From contig CACKFY010000003.1 in assembly GCA_902599495.1 (NCBI GenBank), forward strand, positions 48,204 through 112,203: DNA of 64,000 bases, in the 5' to 3' direction. The notes beneath the pieces are model-generated. The model was not told where the DNA came from and searched no databases. It was given only the letters and a program-made list of their open reading frames with translations. The position numbers were made by a program, and so were the translations under genes. This document shows positions 16,900-23,652 of this stretch, one piece after another. Within the stretch, counting starts at the first letter, position 1; each line of letters starts with the position of its first letter. Source of the DNA: an uncultured Pelagibacteraceae bacterium. Its GTDB lineage: Bacteria > Pseudomonadota > Alphaproteobacteria > Pelagibacterales > Pelagibacteraceae.

Positions 16900-18124
16900 T
16901 CATAAATTATTTAACAAATCAGTAAAATTTGGTCTTAAGAGGATCAGGCTAGCTTTAAGTTTATTAGGAAATCCAGAAAGAAAACTTAATAATGTTATTA
17001 ATGTACTTGGGGAGTCAGGAAAATTTACTACGTTATGGGCATTAAAAAATTTTATAGAGGCTAACAATCAGACAGTATCAACTTACATTTCCCCGTCTCT
17101 TCAAGATATTAGAGAGAGATTTTATATGGGAAGTAGATATTTAACTTATAAAGAAATAAAAGACACTATAAGAAAAATTGAAAAATTAAAAATACCCTTA
17201 ACTGTATATGAAGTTCTTACTTTAGTTTACGTAATTAATGCTTCCAAACTTAATGTAGATTATTTCATTTTAGAAACAGGAGCTCTTTGGAAGCATGATT
17301 GTTCGAATATCTTTGATTTTCCCTTATTACAAATAGTAACTAATATTAACCTTCAACATAAGATATTCTTACAAAAGAAAACTTTGAATGAAATAATTAA
17401 AGAGGATGTTGGATATTTAAGTAATTTTACAAACATATATATAGGAAAACAAACGCCTTATGTGTTAAAGAAAATTAAAGTTCATTTAAAAAGAAATAAA
17501 AGTCAAATTCATTATCCAAATTCGTGGAGATTAATAAAAAGAAATAAATATTACTATTATCAAGATAAAAAAATTAAAATCAAACTTAATGCTAAGAATG
17601 TACATTCTTTAGGAATGTATCAAAATTTAGCGCATGCTATTAAAATAGCCTTAGATTTAAAAATAAATAAAAAAATAATAGAAAAAACTATACCAAGCTT
17701 AGCTTTTCCTGGACGATTTAATTATTTAAAAAAAGGGAAGATTAAAAAGCTATTGCACAAAAATGAATTGATAATGATCGATGGAGCTCATTCACCCGCG
17801 GATGCACTTAATTTATGTAAATATCTTAAAACTATAAAATTACCTAAATATGGTATTTGGTCGATGACTAAAAATAAAGAGCCTGATTTATTTATTAAAG
17901 AGCTAAAAAATGTGTTTCAAAAAATCGTAACTATGCCAATTGAAAATGAAAATGGTTCTGAGTCTGCTGGTAAACTGAATAGAATCGCTTTTAAGAACAA
18001 AATTGTCTCGGAGACAGCTTATAATTTTAAAGATGCTTTGAAAAAAATAAGTAGCAGTGAAAAAAAACTTATTGTGGCATTCGGCAGCTTATATGCCGCT
18101 GGATCTATATTGAACAAAAACTAA
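16862..18124 (+). CDS. folC: FolC-like folylpolyglutamate/dihydrofolate synthase, divergent
   Basis: Position after accD and a Mur-ligase-like layout identify a FolC relative that would add glutamate to folates. The C-terminal markers PGRFNYL and DGAHSPADAL are kept. The N-terminal ATP/folate motifs are changed: the P-loop GTNGKGS is GESGKFT (residues 50-56), and the LEVGLGGRxDATN element reads LETGALWKHDCSN. The YISPSLQDIRERF segment still resembles the TSPHL element. Activity is uncertain; it may be a very divergent FolC or a repurposed ligase. It starts 38 bases inside accD. Confidence 0.7.
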   Translation: MSQSINLYKQLLDHKLFNKSVKFGLKRIRLALSLLGNPERKLNNVINVLGESGKFTTLWALKNFIEANNQTVSTYISPSLQDIRERFYMGSRYLTYKEIKDTIRKIEKLKIPLTVYEVLTLVYVINASKLNVDYFILETGALWKHDCSNIFDFPLLQIVTNINLQHKIFLQKKTLNEIIKEDVGYLSNFTNIYIGKQTPYVLKKIKVHLKRNKSQIHYPNSWRLIKRNKYYYYQDKKIKIKLNAKNVHSLGMYQNLAHAIKIALDLKINKKIIEKTIPSLAFPGRFNYLKKGKIKKLLHKNELIMIDGAHSPADALNLCKYLKTIKLPKYGIWSMTKNKEPDLFIKELKNVFQKIVTMPIENENGSESAGKLNRIAFKNKIVSETAYNFKDALKKISSSEKKLIVAFGSLYAAGSILNKN

Positions 18125-18468
18125 CTCTTATTTTCTTCTACTGTAGTTTTTACAAATTCAATAAATTTAGATTCTTCTACGAAGCCAACTTTTGTGCCTA
18201 AAATCTTGTTGCCTTTCATGACATGAGATGTTGGCACCCCTCTCACATTCATCATAGTTGAAAAATTTAGACCAGTATCTTCCGTTGCAACAACTCCAAA
18301 TTTAACACCCGGAACTTTGTTATTTTTTGCTATTGACTCAATCACGGGATGAAGCATTTTACAAGGCTGGCAAAAAGAAAGTGCGCTAAATGTTACACAC
18401 CAAATATCATTACTTTGATGAATTTCTTTTTCATAATTTTGATCAGTTATTTGAATAAGATCAGACAT
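18121..18468 (-). CDS. Thioredoxin-fold protein with CQPC motif
   Basis: The 115-residue protein has a thioredoxin fold with active-site CQPCKML near residue 34 and the cis-proline region MNVRGVPTSHVM. The usual WCGPC is FCQPC here, so redox potential or partner choice may differ from housekeeping thioredoxin. No signal peptide is visible, so it should act in the cytoplasm. It is convergent with folC, overlapping by four bases. Confidence 0.82.
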   Translation of the reverse strand: MSDLIQITDQNYEKEIHQSNDIWCVTFSALSFCQPCKMLHPVIESIAKNNKVPGVKFGVVATEDTGLNFSTMMNVRGVPTSHVMKGNKILGTKVGFVEESKFIEFVKTTVEENKS

Positions 18469-18507
18469 AATACTTAAATAATTAAAATTTTTTATAAGTC
18501 AATACTT

Positions 18508-18669
18508 TTAATGATAAATTGCTACCTGTTTATAACATTGAGGTTTAGTTTTTGATTTGCCCACAGTTATTATTTCTCCGGTATCTTTGACGCAATAAAT
18601 ATAATAATAAAATTCGTTGTTTTCATAATCCTTAACTTCTTCTATTCTGATTTCAGATATACTTTGCAT
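18508..18669 (-). CDS. Small hypothetical protein (53 aa)
   Basis: I translated this ORF myself because it falls below the track cut-off. It runs from ATG to TAA and fills the gap between two genes on the same strand. It is acidic then tyrosine-rich (EFYYYIYCVKDTG) and looks like a small beta-rich fold. Codon use matches the neighbourhood. No family is recognised and the Shine-Dalgarno is weak, so it is plausible rather than certain. Confidence 0.5.
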   Translation of the reverse strand: MQSISEIRIEEVKDYENNEFYYYIYCVKDTGEIITVGKSKTKPQCYKQVAIYH

Positions 18670-18694
18670 TATTTTTCAAAATTCAATTTTATTT

Positions 18695-20134
18695 TCATGC
18701 TACAGCTTTCTCGTATTTTATTCTCATTTCTTTGATCATTTCATCAATTTCATTCATATACTCTAATTTTTCTGATGAAATATCTTTTTCTGCCCTAATA
18801 TTATCTATTAGCTGTTCTGCCATGGGAATTGTAGTAAAATTTTCCTCTTCTAAGCTCAATAATCTTTTAGCTGTTTCTATGTGTATTCTGTCAAAATCAT
18901 TTTTAGGTAACGACTCTGGTTGATTTTGATAAATTAATCTTTCTCCAAAATATTTAAATCTTTCATCCTTTAATGACTGTAATAATGAAAATCTCTGTGA
19001 CCAGTCAATTGTGTGAAATTTTTTCATAATTTCTTGATCTTTGTTTTCAGGAAAACCCCCACTATATAATTGATTGTGAGGATCTTTAGAAGTTTTGTCG
19101 TTTTTATTTTTTTTAGATAATTCTTTCTCTTCTGCTATTTCTAACAATGCTTTGCTACAATTTTCTAAAAATTTGGGGTTATCTTTTATAATTTTTGCCC
19201 GTTCTTTTAATTTTTGCATACCAATTTGGGCGTACATTGGTTCTTTTTGTGAAAAAGAAATATTTAATATAACTGGATGTTTGAGTGGTATCGCCCTTAG
19301 AAATTTTCCTGGCTTTTTCATTTTTTCTTTTAAATCATAATAACTTAATTTTATTAATTCTTTTGGATCTGTTTCAAGACAATAGACCATAGGCCAAAAA
19401 TATTTTTTATGATCAAATAGATAAGTGCAAGCAAAAGCTCGGGCTTTACCAAAGAAATAAAGTACGGTTGTAAATAGTTCATTTTCAGTGATCAATTTTT
19501 TAGCTTTATCTTTTGAAGTTGATAAAAAAGCTGAGTCATAAATAGGTTTAGCTGTAGATCTAAATTTATTCATCACTTTAGCACTTACCTCCACATCTTG
19601 AGTAGCTGTGTGAAATTTTGATTTATCAAGTTCAGGAAAGTTTTGCATACCTAAATCCTCTAATTTAAATACTGGATTAGCTGATTTAGAAAACGTGGTC
19701 TTAAGAGAGTCAGGGAAAAATAATTTTGCCGCCCTAGCCCAAGGAAGAAAATCTGCAGCTTCATTTCCTCCAGTTTTAAGAACATAAATAGGTAAAAGAG
19801 ATCTATAATTTTCTTTTTCAATTAGAGGATAATCGTAACCATGACCATTCCAAGTAGCCCAGATGCAAGGAGACCATTTCTGTATAATTTCATGCAAAGC
19901 AAGCATCATAGAGTAATGGCTCATATTAGACTCTTTAAATTTCTTTAATCCTTTATTAACCCAAAGAGAATAAGGGTCAGGACAATAGCCAGGGATATTA
20001 CCATTACAAAAAAATTCAAATCGATCAAGTTCCTGAAAATTATCGTTATATAAAATTCCAGAAATTGAGATTATTTTTCCTGTGCTTGTAGAGCTGCTTT
20101 GGGCTTCACAATCAATTACTGCTATATTGCTCAT
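18695..20134 (-). CDS. sbcB: Exodeoxyribonuclease I (SbcB)-like 3'-5' exonuclease
   Basis: The N-terminus has a DEDDh exonuclease pattern: exo I IDCEAQ, a middle NGHGYDYPLI, and exo III HTATQDVEV. The C-terminal half matches E. coli exonuclease I, notably QLYSGGFPENKDQEIMKKF (family: QLYNGFF) and the KHPVILN segment. It would degrade single-stranded DNA 3' to 5' and help recombination and mismatch repair. It overlaps rmuC by four bases, so two DNA-end-processing genes are coupled. Confidence 0.82.
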   Translation of the reverse strand: MSNIAVIDCEAQSSSTSTGKIISISGILYNDNFQELDRFEFFCNGNIPGYCPDPYSLWVNKGLKKFKESNMSHYSMMLALHEIIQKWSPCIWATWNGHGYDYPLIEKENYRSLLPIYVLKTGGNEAADFLPWARAAKLFFPDSLKTTFSKSANPVFKLEDLGMQNFPELDKSKFHTATQDVEVSAKVMNKFRSTAKPIYDSAFLSTSKDKAKKLITENELFTTVLYFFGKARAFACTYLFDHKKYFWPMVYCLETDPKELIKLSYYDLKEKMKKPGKFLRAIPLKHPVILNISFSQKEPMYAQIGMQKLKERAKIIKDNPKFLENCSKALLEIAEEKELSKKNKNDKTSKDPHNQLYSGGFPENKDQEIMKKFHTIDWSQRFSLLQSLKDERFKYFGERLIYQNQPESLPKNDFDRIHIETAKRLLSLEEENFTTIPMAEQLIDNIRAEKDISSEKLEYMNEIDEMIKEMRIKYEKAVA

Positions 20135-21249
20135 TTTTTTTTAGTCTTATGATATAGTTTAATAAAATCTTGACGGCTTCCACCTTGTTTACCCAGCTTT
20201 CTGAACATTTCAGTTTTTGTTTTACTGTTCTCATCATTTGTTTCTTCTTCGTCTACATCAAATGGAACCTGTTTTTTAGGAGATAAACCTAACTTGTTCA
20301 TCTTCTGAATTTTGCTTAGAAAACTTCCTCTTCCATCTTTAATTTTTTCCATTACTTCTCCCATACTTTTAGAAGTTTTATTTATTGCTTCCTGGGCTTT
20401 TTGAGCTGAACCATAAATGTCTACGGCTTGAGAACTTACTTTGTTTGCTAATTCGATTATATCTTGAACATGTTTTGATTGTTTATCAGCTTTCCATGAG
20501 TATTCCGCTGTTTTTAGCATGTAATATAATATGGATGGTGTACATAGAGTTATTTTTTTCTTTAAAGCATAATCCATTAGTTTGCTTCCACCTTCTCGAG
20601 GCAGATCAGAGATTGCACTTTGATCTGGACAGAACATTATTACAGTGTCTATGGTGTTTAAGTCTTGAATACCTTGATAATCTTTCTTAGCCAAAGTATC
20701 GATGTGATTTTTTAACGATTGTTTATGTCGATCTAATGCATTTTCTTTCGTAAATTCATCTTCTGCATTCACATATTCATCCCAAGCTGTAAGAGAAACT
20801 TTTGAGTCAATGATTGCGTGTCTGCCATCTGGAAAATTTATGATAACATCTGGTATTTGTGTGCCTTCGTCTGTTTTAAAACCTTTGTGAAAATTAAATT
20901 CTTCGCCCTCAGTAAATTTAAGATTTTCAATTAATATGTGATTAAGTAAAAGTTCTCCCCAAGCTCCTTGTTTTTTGCTACCACCTGAAATAAGGGTGTT
21001 TTTTAGCTCTTGAGCAACTTTTACCAACTCACCTTCAGATTTCATGACTGAGTCGAATTTCTCTTTTACTACACCTCTATCTGTAACATTATCCTCGTGA
21101 TATTTATCTAATTTATCATTTAAACTTCTAATATCATTCTCAAAAGAACTAATATCTGTTTTTTTAGTAAAAAAGGATTTTAATAAAAAACCTAAAATCA
21201 AACCAAGAATTAAACCTAATAAAATTTCTATGCTAAATAAATTTATCAA
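20131..21249 (-). CDS. rmuC: DNA recombination protein RmuC
   Basis: An N-terminal membrane segment (about residues 8-27) is followed by a coiled-coil stretch and the RmuC nuclease-like core with GAWGELLL, IPDVIINFPDGRHAIIDSKVSL and FCPDQSAIS. D-V-I, the IDSKV acidic/lysine motif and GEL resemble a PD-(D/E)XK fold. RmuC proteins limit recombination at inverted repeats. It shares four-base overlaps with both sbcB and the lysine-rich gene upstream. Confidence 0.9.
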   Translation of the reverse strand: MINLFSIEILLGLILGLILGFLLKSFFTKKTDISSFENDIRSLNDKLDKYHEDNVTDRGVVKEKFDSVMKSEGELVKVAQELKNTLISGGSKKQGAWGELLLNHILIENLKFTEGEEFNFHKGFKTDEGTQIPDVIINFPDGRHAIIDSKVSLTAWDEYVNAEDEFTKENALDRHKQSLKNHIDTLAKKDYQGIQDLNTIDTVIMFCPDQSAISDLPREGGSKLMDYALKKKITLCTPSILYYMLKTAEYSWKADKQSKHVQDIIELANKVSSQAVDIYGSAQKAQEAINKTSKSMGEVMEKIKDGRGSFLSKIQKMNKLGLSPKKQVPFDVDEEETNDENSKTKTEMFRKLGKQGGSRQDFIKLYHKTKKK

Positions 21250-21638
21250 TGTAATTTCTCCGGATTAGTTGGATGAACGTTAAGCTCTGGGTGATGTTCT
21301 TCTATAAAAGACTTATAATTATCTTTGTTTTCTTTAGTAGTTTGTTCATCGATTGATTTAAAATAAGCTATATTGGTAGACCACATAACTTCTTGCTTAA
21401 TATAATAAAGGATATTATACCAGGCGTCCTCTCTAGAAATACGAGCTTCATTAACAAATTTTCTTAGATCTTTTACTATTTCTTTTGAATGAGCATTAAT
21501 TCGGTCAATCTCTGCTTTTCTTAAACACTCTGGACTAGAATTATTTAATACTTTGAATTTTTTCTTAAAGGGAATTACTTTATTATCCTTTATTTTCCTC
21601 AACTTTTTAGACTTTTTCTTACTTTTTACGTCAGACAT
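21246..21638 (-). CDS. Hypothetical lysine-rich protein (130 aa)
   Basis: The N-terminal 35 residues are strongly basic (KKKSKKLRKIKDNK) and the rest is helical and mixed-charge, including VKDLRKFVNEARISREDAWYN. A clear Shine-Dalgarno (AGGAG) precedes ATG. I recognise no family. It is the first gene of a tightly overlapping unit with rmuC and sbcB, suggesting a DNA-related role, but that is inference from context only. Confidence 0.75.
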   Translation of the reverse strand: MSDVKSKKKSKKLRKIKDNKVIPFKKKFKVLNNSSPECLRKAEIDRINAHSKEIVKDLRKFVNEARISREDAWYNILYYIKQEVMWSTNIAYFKSIDEQTTKENKDNYKSFIEEHHPELNVHPTNPEKLH

Positions 21639-21658
21639 ATTTCTCCTTTTTTGTTCTG

Positions 21659-21726
21659 ACGCCTATAAGAGTAATGTGAGAATTTAATTTCAACAAAACA
21701 CTTTCTAATACAATTTATATAGGCGT
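21659..21726. promoter_or_regulatory. Spaced inverted repeat upstream of the rmuC/sbcB unit
   Basis: Two 9-base arms, ACGCCTATA at 21659-21667 and TATAGGCGT at 21718-21726, are perfect reverse complements about 50 bases apart, in an otherwise A/T-rich spacer. On the minus strand a TTGAAA and TTATAG pair lies between them. The arms could be operator half-sites or the base of an RNA stem. Confidence 0.35.
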
Positions 21727-21798
21727 TCGTTACAAAATTCTTATACAAAGGATTTTTAATTATGTCAATAATTTTATTTAAAAATTTTAGTCGTTCCA

Positions 21799-22020
21799 TT
21801 ATTTACAATTACAATTAAGATTTTCTTTCCCATAATAAACTATACCTGTGCCATCACAACTAATGCAGAATATTTCCTCGTAATCCACTAAATTAATTCC
21901 CATACCTTTGCAGTCATAACATTCACCAACTATTTCGTTACAATATAGTTTTCCTTCTTCTATTATTCTTTTTTTTATAAAATAATCAGAAAAAAGTATT
22001 ACATTATTTTTTTTTATCAT
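21799..22020 (-). CDS. Small CxxCxGxG zinc-motif protein
   Basis: The C-terminal half contains two DnaJ-type repeats, CYDCKGMG and CISCDGTG, ending in CNCK, so one zinc site is likely. There is no J domain. The track starts at GTG 22032; I prefer ATG at 22020 because neither has a clear Shine-Dalgarno. It lies just downstream of the tRNA-like element and hairpins, on the same strand as the defence-like genes. A zinc-dependent protein or nucleic-acid interaction is inferred; no function is known to me. Confidence 0.6.
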   Translation of the reverse strand: MIKKNNVILFSDYFIKKRIIEEGKLYCNEIVGECYDCKGMGINLVDYEEIFCISCDGTGIVYYGKENLNCNCK

Positions 22021-22050
22021 CTTTCGAAACACTCTCTCAGCCTATTTAAC

Positions 22051-22091
22051 GGAGAAGGGATCTATCCTTCCCCGCAAGATATAGTCATCTT
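22051..22091 (-). promoter_or_regulatory. Two hairpins between the tRNA-like element and the zinc protein
   Basis: Just after the tRNA-like CCA, the minus strand has a small AAGAT/ATCTT stem (22076-22091), then an 8-bp GGGGAAGG/CCTTCTCC stem with one G-U pair (22051-22073). No U-run follows the larger stem, so it is not a standard terminator. It may be a processing signal, a 5' leader structure for the zinc protein, or part of one longer structured RNA. Confidence 0.5.
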
Positions 22092-22176
22092 TGGTACCCA
22101 AAATCAGACTTGCACTGATACTCACCGTAGTGAAACAAGACTAGCTTGTCGCGTCTAACTTTTTCGCCATTTGGGC
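22092..22176 (-). tRNA. Degenerate class II tRNA-Leu-like element
   Basis: The 85-base minus-strand element folds as a cloverleaf: a 7-bp acceptor GCCCAAA/TTTGGGT with a G-U first pair, A then encoded CCA, a D-arm TGGCG...TTAGACGC like tRNA-Leu, a long variable arm TCAC-TACG-GTGA, and a 5-bp T-stem ATCAG/CTGAT. Three positions are abnormal. The anticodon helix closes with a 5-base loop CTAGT (or a 7-base GCTAGTC lacking U33 and purine 37). The T-loop is TGCAAGT with G for the usual U55. The D-loop has GT for GG. UAG sits where an anticodon would be. It is either a pseudo-tRNA or a repurposed tRNA-like RNA. Confidence 0.65.
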
Positions 22177-22190
22177 ATATATTTTTAAAG

Positions 22191-22289
22191 TTAAAAACCA
22201 AACAATAATTTAACTATAAAAAACAATCCAAAACCTAATATTACGAACAAAATAAAACTGCTCAAAAATTGCCATATAAAACTAAACAT
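22191..22289 (-). CDS. Possible 32-residue membrane peptide
   Basis: My translation gives MFSFIWQFL followed by one continuous hydrophobic helix and a short KLLFGF end. It lies between the 93-residue gene and the tRNA-like element on the same strand. No Shine-Dalgarno is clear, and A/T-rich DNA readily produces hydrophobic ORFs, so this is weak. If real, it would be a single-pass peptide, a form often seen in small toxins. Confidence 0.3.
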   Translation of the reverse strand: MFSFIWQFLSSFILFVILGFGLFFIVKLLFGF

Positions 22290-22296
22290 TTTTCAT

Positions 22297-22578
22297 TTAT
22301 TGTTCGTATTTACTTAATTCTTTTTCTAAAACTTCTATTTCATTTAGAACTTTTCTGCAGTTAAAAGTACACAGTAAGTATCTAAAATATTTAATAAAAT
22401 CAGTAGGTAAATTTAATAATCGAACAAAGATATAAAGAATTGGTTGATCTTTATAAAACTCTCTTTGTATTTTATTGTAAAAATTTAAGCTTCGCAAATA
22501 TGCATTTGTATCTTTTAAATAATCTTTTGCGTATTCAAGTCTGTCTCTTAAAATATAATAGAAGTTATCTTTACGCAT
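22297..22578 (-). CDS. Hypothetical protein (93 aa), helical
   Basis: The protein is rich in tyrosine, lysine and leucine, with a mildly hydrophobic centre (LYIFVRLLNLPTDFIKYF) and a charged coiled-coil-like C-terminus (LNEIEVLEKELSKYEQ). There is no recognised domain. It follows vsr by 12 bases on the same strand and is probably co-transcribed. It could be an accessory part of the island, but nothing in the sequence shows its activity. Confidence 0.6.
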   Translation of the reverse strand: MRKDNFYYILRDRLEYAKDYLKDTNAYLRSLNFYNKIQREFYKDQPILYIFVRLLNLPTDFIKYFRYLLCTFNCRKVLNEIEVLEKELSKYEQ

Positions 22579-22590
22579 ATTATTTTTTAA

Positions 22591-22953
22591 TTAAACAGCT
22601 CCATTTATTAAAAGCTCTAAATTTTTAAAAGTTCTAGCTTTAGCTTTTTCATCATTAAGTACACATTCCCAAATATTAATTATTTTATATCCTAAAGCTT
22701 TAAGCTTTTTTGTGTTTTCGTAATCTCTTGCTTTATTTTTTTCAAATACACTTAACCAATAATTAGTATTTTTTTCAGGAATTCTTGAGTGAACACATCC
22801 ATGATTATGCCAAAAACATCCATGAATATTAATTATTAAATTTTTTTCTTTAGTGTAGAAGTCTGGTTTAAAGTGAAAATTTTTTGGTTGGAATTCATAT
22901 TTAGTTTGTAAATCTTCAAGAAACTTTTCTATAATTTTTTCTGGCTGTGTCAT
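22591..22953 (-). CDS. vsr: Vsr-family endonuclease
   Basis: This 120-residue protein keeps the Vsr core: FKPDFY with the metal-binding aspartate, HGCFWHNHGC with the zinc/catalytic histidines and cysteines, NKARD, and GYKIINIWECVL. Vsr enzymes share a PD-(D/E)XK-like fold and nick T:G mismatches next to 5-methylcytosine sites. Here no 5-methylcytosine methyltransferase is nearby; the methyltransferase about 3.5 kb away is of amino type. It may be the nuclease of a restriction-like system. It starts six bases after the winged-helix gene. Confidence 0.88.
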   Translation of the reverse strand: MTQPEKIIEKFLEDLQTKYEFQPKNFHFKPDFYTKEKNLIINIHGCFWHNHGCVHSRIPEKNTNYWLSVFEKNKARDYENTKKLKALGYKIINIWECVLNDEKAKARTFKNLELLINGAV

Positions 22954-22959
22954 ATTTTT

Positions 22960-23652
22960 CTAAATTTTTTTACGTGCAATCCCGGATCTTTCTTTTTTTA
23001 TATAATCAATTTCTTTTTTAAATTTGGTTTCAAAAAATTCTTGATTTTTTTTAAGATTTTTTAATTGCTTTTTATCTATAGTTAAACTTTCATCTATATT
23101 TAAATATTTTGTATCTTTTTTAAAATCTTTTTCTAAAATTGAAATCCAAGTTTTTATTTGTTCTAATTTTTCTGTTAGGACAGGTCCATTCACTCGTGAA
23201 GTTATTCCCCAAAAGTAACAAATTTGATCAAAAGTAGTATTTTCAACATTTTGAAATTTAAGGATTTTTTTCGCGATCTCATCTTCTAAAAATTTTTTTA
23301 CTTTTTCATATATGTTTCTGGAAAGATTGGCTCTCATTTCTTTTTTTTCAGATCTTTTACTTTTGAGCTCTTCTAAAATATAATTCTCAGCTGTGTCAGT
23401 TATTTTATATTGTTTTTCACCGACTTTTCTTATCCAGCCATTCTTATACATAGGACCATTTTTGTTCATTAAAAAAGTATAAATTTGATTTGAGTTTGGA
23501 AATTGCTGATAACCTCTAAGACTGAAATCATCTTGATAAAGTTCCCAACTTTTGACTGTAAGATCCTCAGCAGAAAAAATTTTTTTAGATTTCGACAGCT
23601 CACTAGCAGATATTAAAATTTTTTCAGCTTGGGATAATTTATTAGATTTCAT
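22960..23652 (-). CDS. Uncharacterised defence-island protein with winged-helix-like N-terminus
   Basis: The N-terminal ~95 residues (SQAEKILISASELSK, FSAEDLTVKSWELYQ, WIRKVGEKQYKITDTAENYI) read as a winged helix-turn-helix. The remainder is helical, with QICYFWGITSR and a lysine-rich coiled-coil end. I recognise no named family. It is coupled to the GHKL ATPase by a one-base overlap and followed closely by vsr, so it is likely a subunit or DNA-recognition partner of that ATPase. Confidence 0.75.
   Translation of the reverse strand: MKSNKLSQAEKILISASELSKSKKIFSAEDLTVKSWELYQDDFSLRGYQQFPNSNQIYTFLMNKNGPMYKNGWIRKVGEKQYKITDTAENYILEELKSKRSEKKEMRANLSRNIYEKVKKFLEDEIAKKILKFQNVENTTFDQICYFWGITSRVNGPVLTEKLEQIKTWISILEKDFKKDTKYLNIDESLTIDKKQLKNLKKNQEFFETKFKKEIDYIKKERSGIARKKI

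Noticed and set aside
20385-20690. Plus-strand 101-aa ORF inside rmuC
   Set aside because: It is a shadow in another frame of a gene with clear family motifs and has no ribosome site.
22092-22176. Idea that the tRNA-like element is the acceptor part of a two-piece tmRNA
   Set aside because: Both acceptor strands are contiguous with complete D, variable and T arms, and no tag-coding region is adjacent.
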